The notes under the pieces were generated by a model. The model saw only the letters and a program-made list of their open reading frames with translations, was not told the DNA's origin and did not search any database. Positions 1-9,829 of a DNA stretch of 64,000 nucleotides are shown here, one piece after another. Each line of letters starts with the position of its first letter. The stretch's first letter is position 1. The position numbers and the translations under genes are program-made. Source of the stretch: Acidobacteriota bacterium (lineage in GTDB: Bacteria > Acidobacteriota > Terriglobia > Terriglobales > SCQP01); NCBI GenBank assembly GCA_027459505.1, contig DAIDIE010000040.1, positions 62,001-126,000 of the forward strand, read 5' to 3'.

Positions 1-101
1 GCGCGCAAAGTCAGTTCCGGAACCTGGGCTTCAGGAGGGATAAAGGGGCGGAACTCGCGTGCTTCGGGGTTGGGGTTAGGAGCGATGTCGTTAGAGGCCA
101 T
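1..101 (-). CDS. OPT-family oligopeptide/metal-chelate transporter, N-terminus only
   Basis: Only the first 33 codons are inside the window; the gene continues past base 1. It starts at ATG 101. The peptide has an Asn/Pro-rich leader followed by EFRPFIPPEAQVPELTLR. That F-x-P-[FY]-I-P...LPELTLR pattern is how many bacterial OPT transporters begin just before the first membrane helix. OPT proteins are proton-coupled inner-membrane importers of oligopeptides or metal chelates. An AGGAC-like ribosome binding site lies just upstream. The assignment rests on a short stretch, so moderate confidence; another membrane protein with a similar start cannot be excluded. Confidence 0.5.
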   Translation of the reverse strand, partial: MASNDIAPNPNPEAREFRPFIPPEAQVPELTLR

Positions 102-749
102 AGCAGTCTGTCCTGTCCACCAGCTTCGAGGGCGTTCGGGGCTCCGGCGCGCCATGACGCACCCTTGGCGATACGGGTAAACGTCGAGGTTAACAATCCG
201 GTCTGACAGGAAGTGTCAGCGCCGGGAGCGAGAAGGCACGCCAATGATTCTAAGCTTCCGTGTTGTGCTTTCCAGCGGCTTTGACGCCCGCAAGGGTAGT
301 TGCTTCCGATCCGAATGTCGGGTTGAGCACAGCGTCGTGTGCCCGAAAATTTTTTCGCGAAGTGGCAACATTTCTTCCACAAGCTCGCATCGACTGGCCG
401 CGTCGATCATTACAGAACGATGAAAAACCCGGTGTTTTCGCGTCTACGGCCGCTTGCACCACGGTAGCGCCATTGTGGAAAACGCGGGAAACCCGCGAAA
501 TTCGCGGCAACGCCGCCCAAAGGCCCGCACCGGACGCGCAGGACAGCTTGCAACCAATTGAAAACAAAGGCATTGGCGGGGATTGACCCGCGGCCAACAT
601 GAGGCCAGGTGACGTTGTCAATGGCAAACCGCGCAATCGGAGCTGAAAACTTTTCCACTGGATTTCCACAGGCAAGAGAAAAAAAGCCGGCCTCTCTGGC
701 TGTAAAAAGGGACCGTTTGGCACCATGCGTGCGAGGCTGGCCAGGCGCT
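102..749. other. Intergenic region, nothing recognised
   Basis: This 650-base gap separates the start of the OPT-like gene from the end of hflX, both on the minus strand. Open frames here lack ribosome binding sites and give low-complexity translations unlike any family I know. I see no tRNA, strong terminator hairpin or repeat. It must contain the promoter for the leftward transporter gene. Confidence 0.4.
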
Positions 750-2057
750 TCAGGCGACGAGAAATTTTTCCATGCGGCGCACCAGTGATTCGGGGATTTG
801 AGCCTCAACTTCAACGGTTTCAGCAGCATGGCGCTCGTCCAACAGACGGCCGTACTCATGGATGAGGTGCAGCAACTTTCCAGCAGGCTGGGGAAAACGC
901 AACCTGACCAAGCGTACAGGATCGAGCGCCAGGACGGAATCCAGTCGCTGGAGCAGGCCATCAATGCCCTCGCCAGTATGAGCGCTGACGCTCAAGCCGT
1001 TGGTGAGCTCCTGAGGAAGAGGCTGCGTCCGCGAGACTTCATCGAGCAGGTCCAGCTTGTTAAGAACCAGGAGCTGGGGGGTGGCGTTCATTTCCAGCTC
1101 CGCCAGTACCTTTTGCACTTGCCGGTGCTGTTCGAGGCGGTGCGGTGAGGTGGCATCGACCACAACCAGCAGCAGCGAGGCCTGGCGGACCTCCTCCAAG
1201 GTGGCGCGAAAGGCGTTAATCAGCCCGTGAGGGAGATTGCGGAGAAAGCCGACCGTATCTGCCAGCAACAATTTGCGGCGCGAAGGTAGTTCGATGCCGC
1301 GCACGGTGGGATCAAGGGTGGCAAACATGCGCCCGGAGGTGAGGACTTCAGCGCCGGTGAGCCGATTGAACAGGGAGCTCTTGCCAGCATTGGTGTAGCC
1401 CACCAGGGCGGCGGTGGCGAGCGGAACACTGGCCCGTTTCTGCCGTTGCTGGCCACGATGACGGCGAACGTCTTCCAGGGCCTGTTTGATGGTGCGAATG
1501 CGCCGGTAAATGCGGCGCCGGTCGGTTTCCAACTGGGTTTCGCCGGGCCCGCGTGTGCCGATCCCGCCGCCCAGCCGCGACATCGCTGAACCGCGTCCGG
1601 CGAGACGTGGCAACAGGTACTCCAATTGCGCCAACTCGACCTGAAGCTGGCCTTCGCGGGTGCGCGCGTGGCGGGCGAAGATGTCAAGGATCAGCTGGGT
1701 GCGGTCAATAACGCGGACATTGAGCTCCTGCTCCAGGTTGCGAAGCTGTGTCGGTGTGAGCTCGTGGTCGAAGATGGCGACATCGGAACGGGTAGCGGCC
1801 AGTGCCCCCGCCAACTCGGCGACCTTGCCGCGCCCAAGCAGCAGAGCCGCGCTTGGACTATCGCGCCGTTGTTGCAGAGTTCCGGCGATTTCCGCGCCGG
1901 CACTGACCGCCAGCTCCCGCAATTCAGCGAGCGACTCCTCGTGGCTGAAGCCCGTCAATGATTCCGCCCCGCCCGCGTGGGACTCCCCCGCGTGGGGATA
2001 ATTCAACCCCACCAGGAAAACTCGTTCCGGACGCTCACTTCTGGGCAGGTGGTTCAA
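750..2057 (-). CDS. hflX: GTPase HflX, ribosome-associated
   Basis: HflX is a ribosome-binding GTPase that splits stalled or heat-damaged 70S ribosomes. The 435-residue product has the HflX N-terminal domain, the family signature GGGIGTRGPGETQLE at about 163-177, a P-loop GYTNAGKSS at 220-228, the G3 motif DTVGF near 265 and the G4 motif NKLD. I chose the TTG codon at 2057: AAAGGAG lies just upstream, the hfq stop is 8 bases away, and MNHLPRSERPERVFLVGLNYP is a normal HflX start. Longer in-frame versions would overlap hfq. hfq-hflX is a classic conserved pair, so co-transcription is expected. Confidence 0.93.
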   Translation of the reverse strand: MNHLPRSERPERVFLVGLNYPHAGESHAGGAESLTGFSHEESLAELRELAVSAGAEIAGTLQQRRDSPSAALLLGRGKVAELAGALAATRSDVAIFDHELTPTQLRNLEQELNVRVIDRTQLILDIFARHARTREGQLQVELAQLEYLLPRLAGRGSAMSRLGGGIGTRGPGETQLETDRRRIYRRIRTIKQALEDVRRHRGQQRQKRASVPLATAALVGYTNAGKSSLFNRLTGAEVLTSGRMFATLDPTVRGIELPSRRKLLLADTVGFLRNLPHGLINAFRATLEEVRQASLLLVVVDATSPHRLEQHRQVQKVLAELEMNATPQLLVLNKLDLLDEVSRTQPLPQELTNGLSVSAHTGEGIDGLLQRLDSVLALDPVRLVRLRFPQPAGKLLHLIHEYGRLLDERHAAETVEVEAQIPESLVRRMEKFLVA

Positions 2058-2060
2058 TGA

Positions 2061-2067
2061 CTCCTTT
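2061..2067 (-). promoter_or_regulatory. Ribosome binding site deciding the TTG start of hflX
   Basis: AAAGGAG on the minus strand overlaps the hfq stop codon (TAA at 2068-2066) and sits 3 bases before the TTG start at 2057. This supports the short non-ATG start and translational coupling with hfq. Confidence 0.6.
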
Positions 2068-2392
2068 ACTCCTCGGGAGTTTCCGGTTTGGGCGCCGCCG
2101 CGGGTGACGTGGGGCTGGCCGCGGAGTGGGCCGCCGCGCCGCTCTGCACTCCGGGATGATGCGAACGCTCTGTGCCGCCGCCATAAGAGCGCTGCAGGAC
2201 GACCGTGGAAATAGCGTGCTTGAAAATAAGCTGTTCCTGGTTGCTGGTCTCCAGCACCAGACAATATTTATCGAAGCTGCGGATGCGCCCGGAAAGCTTC
2301 ACGCCGCTCAACAGATAGAGCGTAATCGTGGTTTTCTCTTTGCGCGCATTGTTGAGAAAGGAGTCCTGAATGTTCTGAGCGGCCTTTTCCAT
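2066..2392 (-). CDS. hfq: RNA chaperone Hfq
   Basis: Hexameric Sm-like protein that pairs small RNAs with mRNAs. The Sm1 region is clear: [12 protein letters not shown] near residues 9-20, then [19 protein letters not shown]. Sm2 follows as [12 protein letters not shown] (the E. coli equivalent is [10 protein letters not shown]). The C-terminal tail of about 40 residues is rich in Ser, Ala and Pro and probably disordered. ATG 2392 is preferred because the product then begins [14 protein letters not shown], standard for the family, and a GAGGAAG ribosome binding site precedes it. Total 108 residues. It lies directly upstream of hflX. Confidence 0.95.
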   Translation of the reverse strand: MEKAAQNIQDSFLNNARKEKTTITLYLLSGVKLSGRIRSFDKYCLVLETSNQEQLIFKHAISTVVLQRSYGGGTERSHHPGVQSGAAAHSAASPTSPAAAPKPETPEE

Positions 2393-2527
2393 AGTGTCTT
2401 CCTCGCCCCGTGTGTCGTTGTCCCCTTGGTGAGGAGGCCGGGGCATCACTCTGCTTTGATGCCGCAGACGGACACGTTCAGACTACGGCCTACAGCGGGA
2501 AAGGTCAAACACCACGACGGGCAAACG

Positions 2528-2551
2528 AAAAAGGCGCCCCGCTCGGGCGCC
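2528..2551 (-). terminator. Rho-independent terminator after the Ig-domain lipoprotein gene
   Basis: On the minus strand GGCGCCC and GGGCGCC form a 7-bp GC stem (2551-2545 with 2539-2533) around a 5-base loop, followed by TTTTT. It lies 28 bases past the stop of the lipoprotein gene and isolates hfq-hflX from it. Confidence 0.85.
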
Positions 2552-2578
2552 CTGTTCGCGCAGTGGAGGAATGCTCCC

Positions 2579-5548
2579 TCAGCTTGCGTTTACCGTGAAG
2601 TTCACGGTTTGGGTGCCCGTGTTGGCTGTAGGCGTGGCGCTGTCGGTAACCGTCAACGTGAAGCTGCCCGTGCCAACATCGCTGGAAGTCGGCGTACCAC
2701 TGAGAATGCCTTTGCTGGCATCGAGGGTGAGCCAGCTTGGCAGCCCTGTGGCTGACCAGGTGAGCGTGCCTTGGCCATTGACGGCGGTGAGCTGTTCATA
2801 GAAGCCGGTTCCAACCGTCGCGGTGAGCGTTGCCGGCGAAGTGATGGCCAACGGACTGATCGTTATGGTGTAGGTCTGCGAGGCGGTCTGGCCGTCATTA
2901 TCCGTGACCTGGATGGTGAAAGTGAAGGTCCCGGCGGCGGTCGGTATGCCACTGAGCAATCCCGCCGTGCTGAGGTTCAGTCCCGTTGGCAGCGAGCCGC
3001 TGGTGGTTGCAAACGTGAACGGCGCCGCGCCCCAGCTCGGGGTGAGGTCGACGCCGGACTGCATGTAGGAGACACCGACGCCACCGTTGGGGAGAGTCGA
3101 CGGCAGCGCCAAAGGCGCAACTTTCAGACTGAAAGATTGGGTGGCGGTATCCGGCGTGGTGGCGCTGTCGGTGGCAGTGACCGAGAAATTGTAGGTGCCC
3201 GCCGTGTTTGGCGTACCGGAGAGAACGCCAGTGGAATCCAGCGTGACTCCCTGCGGGAGGCTGCCCGCGGTGACTGCATAGGAGACCGTTCCCGTGCCGT
3301 TGAGCGCCTGCAGTGTCTGGCTATAGCTCTCATTAAGGGTGGCGACTGGAAGTGCGGCCGGATTGACAAAGCCGAGAGAATCATTGACGGTCAGATTCAG
3401 GTTGACGGAAGCCTTGTTCCCCAGGGTATCGGTCACCTGGACCGTAATTGTGCCTGAACCCGCCGCGCTCACCAAGGGCGTGCCGCTCAGCGCCCCATTG
3501 GCGGCGATGGTGATACCCAGCGGCAACGATCCGCTGGCAATTGCCCAACTGTAGGGCGGCACGCCGCCGACCGCCTGAAGCTGGGCGCTGTAAGCAACAT
3601 TATTGTTGGCGGCCGGGAGCGCTGAGGTAGAGATGGTCAGCGAGGGCGCCGGAAGCTCCTGGACTACCCAGAGTCCCGAATTCATGTCACTCACAACGAG
3701 GTAATTGTTGCCATTCTGGGAGTAAGCCCCAACGCCATCAACCAACGGGACCGCAGGATTGCCGCCAAGCGGATCAGCCGTCGCAGGGGGGACGAAGGCG
3801 CCGAGGATGCTTGGGGCGCCGAGGTTGGTGACGTCGGCGTCGATGACACCATCGGAATACCAGCCGATGTAGACGTGCGGGGCGGAGCTGTTACCGTTCC
3901 AGGCGAGCTGATTGGCGCTGTAATAGCCATTGGCCAGTGGCTCGGTCGAAGCCTGGCTGTCTGGGGTGTAGATTGTGCCACGCAGGCCAGTCTGGTAGGT
4001 GGCGTTGTTGGCTTGCAGCGCGAAGGTATGGGCCAGACCCCACCCGTACGAGCTGTTGAGCGGAGTGATTCCAGCGTCCGGCCCACAAACGGAACTGCTG
4101 GTGGGGTAGGTTGTGCCGGAAACGGCCGGCGCTACGCAGACCTTTTCTGTCGTCACCAGTCCGTTGGCGACAGGAAGCACCTCGTGGGTATTGCCCTCCG
4201 CGCTGACCACTGTCCCCGACGTGTTCAGGGTCGAAAGCGCCGCAGCGTAAACCAGTTGCTGGGTGACCGGGTAGGCATCGGTGTTGTTGGTAATATTGGC
4301 GGAGCCGCTCGCCAAATCCTTGGCATAGGTCAGCAACTCGGGAACATCCACCAGGACAATGCCTCCGTCCCAATATCCCAGTGCCGCCGTGGTGTCAGGT
4401 GTCGTCGTCCCCGTGTTGGCAACCAAGCTTGGCGGAATGATGTGGATGGTGTCCAGAAACTCGCGTTGATCCTGCCCCATACCCGTCCAAAGAAAGCCGG
4501 TAGGATCCTGCTGCTTGGCTGTCTCGATCCGGAAATAGGAAAGGCCCCAAATGCCGCTGCTGGTGAGGGTGTCGCCGGCATTCAACGTGAGGACGGTCAA
4601 GTCGCCGATTTGGTTGAAGTCCGGGGGAGTAAGAGTTGCCGGCAGTGGCGATGGCGCCGCATAGTTCGGCGTTGCCGCCAAAATCGTAACGCCGGCATCA
4701 GAGGCGCCGCTCGGAACGATGGCCACATCGTGAACCGGATTAGCGCTACCGGTCCAGGAAGCCACAGGCTGCGGCTGGGCGGGATTGCTGACGTCATAAA
4801 GGTAGACGCCGTTGAGGGACCCCGAGCCGCTCGTGTTGTTTGTATAGGAGACGGCATTGCAATCGGAGGCGGCGACGGCCAACAGATCTCCGCTGAATGC
4901 AGTCGAGCTCACCGTGCGGACGCGCAGACGCGCCCAGCTTTCGCCGGCCGGGGCGGGAATGGTGGCAACCACCTGCGGCGAGGAGGGGTTCTTCAGGCTG
5001 ACAATTCTGATTCCCGTCGCGGGACACTCGCCGGGGACGCCCCGTGTACCCACAAAGGCGTAATCGCCGTGAACCACAACACTCGCGTTTTCGCCGGAAT
5101 TAGACAGGCTATTCTGACCCACGCTGGAGAGTTGGACGGCGGGGGGCTGAACTTCCAACACGACGGTCTTGGACGCGGTTACCTGCGGGGTGGAACTGCT
5201 ATCGACAGCAATAACACTAAACTCAAAGAAGCCGGGCTGTTGCGGATTGCCCTCGATCGAGCCAGTGCTGGAGAGGCTGAGACCAGGAGGAAGATTTCCG
5301 CCCTGGAGCTGAAAGGTAATCGGCGCGGTCGCAGTCACTCCAGTGGATCCGAGGTTGGTCTGCAGGTCAGTCGCGTAGGGCACACCTTGCACTGCGTTGG
5401 GCAGGTAGAGATTGGTCACCACAAAAGGGGTGCTGGTGGACGTGGCTGGTGGTGCGCTGCTGCTGCCGCCGCAACCAACCAGAATGAGACCGCCAAGGCA
5501 GAGCACCAGAACACGGCTCAGCGCCGGGCGCATGAAGGCAAAATGCAT
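2579..5548 (-). CDS. Large surface lipoprotein with repeated putative Ig domains
   Basis: Predicted secreted lipoprotein of 989 residues. The N-terminus has a signal peptide with a lipobox LVGC (Cys26), followed by a Ser/Thr/Pro linker. One putative Ig domain (He_PIG type: LPPGLSLSSTGSIEGNP) lies near residues 85-130. The middle 450 residues resemble a beta-propeller or LVIVD-like region, for example DYAFVGTRG and VYLYDVSNPAQPQPV. Four more He_PIG repeats follow at the C-terminus, each with a G-L-P-x-G-[LIV]-x-L-x-x-x-G-x-[LI]-S-G-x-P core. Such proteins are common cell-surface proteins in Acidobacteriota; the ligand is unknown. ATG 5548 was chosen to give a compact signal peptide; ATG 5533 is an alternative. 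Confidence 0.75.
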   Translation of the reverse strand: MHFAFMRPALSRVLVLCLGGLILVGCGGSSSAPPATSTSTPFVVTNLYLPNAVQGVPYATDLQTNLGSTGVTATAPITFQLQGGNLPPGLSLSSTGSIEGNPQQPGFFEFSVIAVDSSSTPQVTASKTVVLEVQPPAVQLSSVGQNSLSNSGENASVVVHGDYAFVGTRGVPGECPATGIRIVSLKNPSSPQVVATIPAPAGESWARLRVRTVSSTAFSGDLLAVAASDCNAVSYTNNTSGSGSLNGVYLYDVSNPAQPQPVASWTGSANPVHDVAIVPSGASDAGVTILAATPNYAAPSPLPATLTPPDFNQIGDLTVLTLNAGDTLTSSGIWGLSYFRIETAKQQDPTGFLWTGMGQDQREFLDTIHIIPPSLVANTGTTTPDTTAALGYWDGGIVLVDVPELLTYAKDLASGSANITNNTDAYPVTQQLVYAAALSTLNTSGTVVSAEGNTHEVLPVANGLVTTEKVCVAPAVSGTTYPTSSSVCGPDAGITPLNSSYGWGLAHTFALQANNATYQTGLRGTIYTPDSQASTEPLANGYYSANQLAWNGNSSAPHVYIGWYSDGVIDADVTNLGAPSILGAFVPPATADPLGGNPAVPLVDGVGAYSQNGNNYLVVSDMNSGLWVVQELPAPSLTISTSALPAANNNVAYSAQLQAVGGVPPYSWAIASGSLPLGITIAANGALSGTPLVSAAGSGTITVQVTDTLGNKASVNLNLTVNDSLGFVNPAALPVATLNESYSQTLQALNGTGTVSYAVTAGSLPQGVTLDSTGVLSGTPNTAGTYNFSVTATDSATTPDTATQSFSLKVAPLALPSTLPNGGVGVSYMQSGVDLTPSWGAAPFTFATTSGSLPTGLNLSTAGLLSGIPTAAGTFTFTIQVTDNDGQTASQTYTITISPLAITSPATLTATVGTGFYEQLTAVNGQGTLTWSATGLPSWLTLDASKGILSGTPTSSDVGTGSFTLTVTDSATPTANTGTQTVNFTVNAS

Positions 5549-5736
5549 GAGTGAAACCCCGAGGAGTGAACTTTCAAGGTACCCGCAAAAGGGCGCTTCC
5601 GTCAAACCGGAGTAGCCGTTTTTGGCTTGAAGAACATCACTAGAGACTCCTGCCGGAGCGGGCCCGTTTCAGGGCTTGTTCCCGAGTGATACTCTGAAAC
5701 CGGTATGGGCACTCCCGAACAAGTGAGGTTCTGCTG

Positions 5737-6693
5737 ATGCGATGCGTGGTCACCGGCGGCGCCGGTTTTCTTGGGTCCCACTTCTGCGACCGTTTGCTGT
5801 CGGAAGGGCATGCAGTGGTCTGCGTGGACAACCTGGTCACCGGGGACGCGCAAAACATCGCTCATTTGCGCGCTCATCCCCGCTTTCAGTTCTTTCAACA
5901 GGACATCACGGCGCCATTCCGTGTGGACGGCCAGATCCAGGCGGTGTGCGATTTCGCTTCCCCGGCCAGCCCCATCGATTACGCGAGGCTCCCCATTGAA
6001 ACGTTGAAGGTGGGCAGCTTCGGAGTTTACAACTGCCTGGAACTAGCGAGGGAAAAGGACGCCGATTTCCTCATCACCTCGACTTCGGAATGCTACGGCG
6101 ATCCGTTAGTGCATCCGCAGCGCGAAGACTATTGGGGCAATGTCAATCCAGTCGGGCCGCGCTCCTGCTACGACGAAAGCAAGCGGTTCGCGGAAGCGCT
6201 CACCATGGCCTATCATCGCACCCATGGCCTGCGCACCCACATCGCGCGCATCTTCAATACCTATGGGCCGCGCATGCGACTCGATGATGGCCGGGTGGTG
6301 CCCACACTGATGGCGCAGGCCTTGGAAGGCGAGGAACTGACCGTTTTTGGTGATGGCAGCCAGACGCGCAGCTTCTGTTATGTTGACGACCAGATCGACG
6401 GGCTGCGGCGCCTGCTCGACTGTAAGGACCCGTACCCGATCAACATCGGCAACCCCATCGAGACCACCATCCTGGAATTTGCTGAGCGCATCCATAGATT
6501 GGTGGGGGCCAAGCGACCCATTGTCTTCCGGCCACTGCCGCAGGACGATCCCAAGCAGCGAAAGCCGGATATCACTCGGGCCAAGCAGCTGCTGGGCTGG
6601 GAGCCAAAGGTGCAGTTGGAAGAGGGACTGCGCCGCTCGCTCGACTACTTCAAAGAGAGCTTGGCCAAGTCTTCCACTAGTCCCCGCAGTTAA
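5737..6693 (+). CDS. UDP-glucuronate decarboxylase-like NAD-dependent epimerase/dehydratase
   Basis: Extended short-chain dehydrogenase of the UDP-xylose synthase group, which converts UDP-glucuronate to UDP-xylose for surface polysaccharides. The NAD-binding GGAGFLG is at residues 7-13, the Ser/Thr catalytic region is [12 protein letters not shown] and the catalytic pair is YDESK (Tyr145, Lys149). IFNTYGPRM and [15 protein letters not shown] are family signatures. The 318-residue length matches soluble bacterial UXS. It is transcribed away from the lipoprotein gene and ends 5 bases before the COX3-like gene. A dTDP-glucose 4,6-dehydratase-like activity is possible but less likely. Confidence 0.85.
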   Translation: MRCVVTGGAGFLGSHFCDRLLSEGHAVVCVDNLVTGDAQNIAHLRAHPRFQFFQQDITAPFRVDGQIQAVCDFASPASPIDYARLPIETLKVGSFGVYNCLELAREKDADFLITSTSECYGDPLVHPQREDYWGNVNPVGPRSCYDESKRFAEALTMAYHRTHGLRTHIARIFNTYGPRMRLDDGRVVPTLMAQALEGEELTVFGDGSQTRSFCYVDDQIDGLRRLLDCKDPYPINIGNPIETTILEFAERIHRLVGAKRPIVFRPLPQDDPKQRKPDITRAKQLLGWEPKVQLEEGLRRSLDYFKESLAKSSTSPRS

Positions 6694-6698
6694 TTCCC

Positions 6699-7280
6699 AT
6701 GGCAGTCCGGCTTGCAGTTTTGAACCAACGCCGGCACTCTGGCGCACGGCGGCCTTCTGTGATCATTGCCGCCGCTTTGTGCACTGCGGCAATGCTGGTC
6801 TTTTTTGCGGCGCTCGGCTTTGCATATTTGGCGCGCCCGCGCGGAGCTCTGAATGCTCCTAAAATTCCGGAACTCTTCCTCATCACCAGCGTTATCTTGC
6901 TGGTGAGCAGCGCCGCGCTGCAGTGGAGCCACGCCGCACTGCGGGCTCACCGCCTTCATCGGGCACTGCTTGGATTGGGTATAGCCCTGGCGCTCGGGGT
7001 GTTGTTTTTGCTGGGACAGGCGATGGCCTGGGCGCAACTGCTGGGCAGTGGCGTCAACCTTAGGGTCTGGCCACAGAGCCGCTTTCTGTTTTTGTTCGTC
7101 GCGGCGCACGCGATCCACCTCACCGTGGGGCTGGCACTTTTGGGTTACCTGTTTAGTCTGGGGTGGCGCGGCCGCTTGCAGGCCGATCGCAGAAACTTAT
7201 TTTCCGCAGTGAGCATTTTCTGGCATGGGCTGGATGCCAGCTGGGTCTTGCTGCTCGCGATTTTGTGGACGGGGCGGTGA
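6699..7280 (+). CDS. Cytochrome c oxidase subunit III-like membrane protein
   Basis: A 193-residue protein with about five hydrophobic helices. The closing motif S-I-F-W-H-G-L-D-A-S-W-V matches the last helix of heme-copper oxidase subunit III (usually Y-x-H-x-x-D-x-x-W-V). The stretch LFLFVAAHAIHLTVGLALL matches helix IV with its conserved His residues. No subunit I or II lies nearby, so this is an orphan. COX3 homologues also include NorE of nitric oxide reduction, so the oxidase partner is uncertain. The gene follows the UDP-sugar gene by 5 bases, but a functional link is not obvious. Confidence 0.7.
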   Translation: MAVRLAVLNQRRHSGARRPSVIIAAALCTAAMLVFFAALGFAYLARPRGALNAPKIPELFLITSVILLVSSAALQWSHAALRAHRLHRALLGLGIALALGVLFLLGQAMAWAQLLGSGVNLRVWPQSRFLFLFVAAHAIHLTVGLALLGYLFSLGWRGRLQADRRNLFSAVSIFWHGLDASWVLLLAILWTGR

Positions 7281-7343
7281 CCCCGCGGCGCACCGCGTTC
7301 TCCACCGCGAACAGGCACTCCTCACTGCTAAAATCATGGAGCA

Positions 7344-9680
7344 ATGTCGTCGTCTCTTCTCTCCGGCCTTAATCCCCAACAACTCGAAGCAGTGCGGCAT
7401 GGCGCCGGGCCGCTTTTGATTCTGGCCGGCGCGGGTAGCGGCAAGACTCGCGTCATCACCCATCGCATCGCCCACCTCATCCAGGAAGAGGGCGCCTGTT
7501 CCGGCTCCATCCTGGCCATGACCTTCACCAACAAGGCCGCTCAGGAGATGCAGGAACGCGTGGCCCACCTGCTGGGTCAGGGGGCGGGCGCGCCCTGGAT
7601 TTCAACGTTTCACTCCTTCTGCGTCCGGGTCCTGAGACGCGAGTACGATTTCGTGGGCGGCAAGCGGGATTTCGTCATCTATGCCGACGACGAGCAGTTG
7701 GCGCTGGTCAAAACCATCTGCAAACAGCTTGGGCTGGAGGATAAGCAGTTCACCCCGCGCAGTGTCCTGTCGCGCATTTCCAACGCCAAAAACAAGGGGT
7801 GGGATCCCAAACGGCTGCTGGAACAATCCGCCGACCCGCGCACCGAACGTGTGGCGGTGGTTTACGAGCGCTATCAGCGCGAACTGCGCAAGGCCAACGC
7901 ACTGGATTTCGACGATCTGTTGCTGGAAACCGAGCGGCTATTCCGGGAGAGCAACGAAGTGCGTGAGCGCTACAACGAGCAACTGGCTTACGTGATGGTG
8001 GACGAATACCAGGACACCAACCGTCCGCAATACGAACTGATGCGGCTGCTCACCCGGCAACGCCAGAACATTGCGGTGGTCGGCGATGAGGATCAGAGCA
8101 TTTACTCCTGGCGCGGCGCCGACATCCGCAACATCCTGGACTTCGAACGCGATTTTCCCGACGCCAAGGTGATTCGACTGGAGCAGAACTACCGCTCCAC
8201 GAAGAACATCCTCGAGGCCGCCTCGGCTGTCGTGGCGAACAACATTGAGCGTAAAGGCAAGACGCTGTGGACCGAGGCCGCCGCGGGGGCGAAGATTGGG
8301 CTGTATGAGGCGCCCGACGGGGAAAACGAGGCGCTGTTCGTCGCTGACAGCATTCGCAGAATCGTTCGCGAACAGGCCAAAACGCATATTGCCATCCTGT
8401 ACCGCACCAATTCGCAGTCCCGCCTTTTTGAAGAAGCCCTGCGCCGCTACGGGCAGCCGTATCGTGTGGTGGGCGGTTTCAGCTTTTACGAGCGCGCCGA
8501 AATCAAGGATCTGTTGGCCTACTTGAAAGTGGCCTTGAACCCGGACGATTCCATGTCGCTGCTGCGCATTATCAACACCCCCACGCGCGGGATTGGTAAG
8601 ACGACCATCGATCTGCTGGAACGCACGGCGCTGGAGCAGAATCTCTCGATCATCGGCGCCATCGACCGGCTGACCGGCGATCCCCAGCAGGAGTTGGCGC
8701 AACGGACGCGGACCGCCTTGCGTGAGTTCCGCTCGCTGGTGCACGACATGGTGGAGCTCCGCGAGGCAGGGGGCGACACCAGCGACCTGCTGAAGCTGGT
8801 GGTGGATCGTACCGGATATGTGCGCCACCTCAAAGCGGAAGACACCCCCGAGGCGCAGACCCGGGTTGAAAACATCGAAGAACTTTTCAACGCCGCCGCG
8901 GACGCCGGCGACAGAAGCGAGACCATCGCCGGCTTTCTGGATCATGCGGCGCTGGTGAGCGATCAGGATGAATACGACGCGGCCGCGGCGGTGACGCTGA
9001 TGACGCTCCACTCCGCCAAAGGACTCGAGTTCCCTTACGTTTTCCTGGTCGGCATGGAAGATGGCCTGTTTCCCCACAGCCGCGCGGTGAACTCCAACCG
9101 CGAAATGGAAGAGGAACGGCGGTTGTGTTATGTGGGTATGACGCGCGCCCGCCAGCAGTTGACGCTCTCCTATGCCCGCTTCCGGCGACGCTTTGGAGCG
9201 GGAGCGCCAGAACCGACCATCTCCTCGCGCTTCCTCAGCGAAGTCCCCGCCGCGTTGCTGGAAGACCTATCACCTGCTGGGTCCAGCCAAACGATCGCGC
9301 GCCAAACCATCGCGCACGAAAGCGGGCCGGTGTACGTGCGGGAAGGCTACAACCAGGAAACGGGTGCGGGACGGCGCAGTTCCTACAACGAAGTCAACAA
9401 CATCAACTCTTTTTTCCGTAAGGAAAGCGCTCCGAAGCCGGCGTCCACACGGCCGGCGGCGCCGGCTAAACCCGCTGCCCCATTTACGGTCGGGAAGACT
9501 CCCTTGCCGGTGAGCGCGCGCGGTTTGAAGCCCGGAGCAAGGGTAAGGCATGCCCGCTACGGCACGGGGACCGTGTTGCGCATTGAGGGCGAGGGTGACG
9601 AGACCAAGCTGACCGTCACTTTTCCCGGGTTTGGACTGAAGAAGATGCTGGAAAAGATGGCCGGGCTGGAGCGGCTGTAA
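7344..9680 (+). CDS. pcrA: ATP-dependent DNA helicase, UvrD/PcrA family
   Basis: Superfamily 1A 3'-5' helicase for repair and replication-fork maintenance. Visible motifs include Q-motif GLNPQQLEAV, Walker A AGAGSGKT at 28-35, TFTNKAA (Ia), VDEYQDTN (II, about 219-226), VVGDEDQSIYSWRGAD (III), QNYRST (IV), TLHSAKGLEF (V) and CYVGMTRAR (VI). The C-terminal 50 residues (GARVRHARYGTGTVL...) form the Tudor-like domain that in PcrA contacts RNA polymerase. Length 778 is typical. The start has GGAG upstream. PcrA is favoured over UvrD because of the C-terminal domain and the phylum. Confidence 0.9.
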   Translation: MSSSLLSGLNPQQLEAVRHGAGPLLILAGAGSGKTRVITHRIAHLIQEEGACSGSILAMTFTNKAAQEMQERVAHLLGQGAGAPWISTFHSFCVRVLRREYDFVGGKRDFVIYADDEQLALVKTICKQLGLEDKQFTPRSVLSRISNAKNKGWDPKRLLEQSADPRTERVAVVYERYQRELRKANALDFDDLLLETERLFRESNEVRERYNEQLAYVMVDEYQDTNRPQYELMRLLTRQRQNIAVVGDEDQSIYSWRGADIRNILDFERDFPDAKVIRLEQNYRSTKNILEAASAVVANNIERKGKTLWTEAAAGAKIGLYEAPDGENEALFVADSIRRIVREQAKTHIAILYRTNSQSRLFEEALRRYGQPYRVVGGFSFYERAEIKDLLAYLKVALNPDDSMSLLRIINTPTRGIGKTTIDLLERTALEQNLSIIGAIDRLTGDPQQELAQRTRTALREFRSLVHDMVELREAGGDTSDLLKLVVDRTGYVRHLKAEDTPEAQTRVENIEELFNAAADAGDRSETIAGFLDHAALVSDQDEYDAAAAVTLMTLHSAKGLEFPYVFLVGMEDGLFPHSRAVNSNREMEEERRLCYVGMTRARQQLTLSYARFRRRFGAGAPEPTISSRFLSEVPAALLEDLSPAGSSQTIARQTIAHESGPVYVREGYNQETGAGRRSSYNEVNNINSFFRKESAPKPASTRPAAPAKPAAPFTVGKTPLPVSARGLKPGARVRHARYGTGTVLRIEGEGDETKLTVTFPGFGLKKMLEKMAGLERL

Positions 9681-9829
9681 GACGCAACGCGTTTCCGTGT
9701 GCGGTTTCCGGTTTGACGGTAGCGGGAAACATTGGGGGAAGTTGCCGTTCGATGGCCTAGCCTGTAGCGCATGGTGGTATTCACGCGTCTTATGAGAAGG
9801 AGGAAAACTGTTCTCCTTCATTCGCACTT

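Noticed and set aside
5666-5700. Inverted repeat GTTTCAG...CTGAAAC between divergent genes
   Set aside because: Seven bases with a 21-base spacer is close to chance; no second copy or family motif supports an operator.
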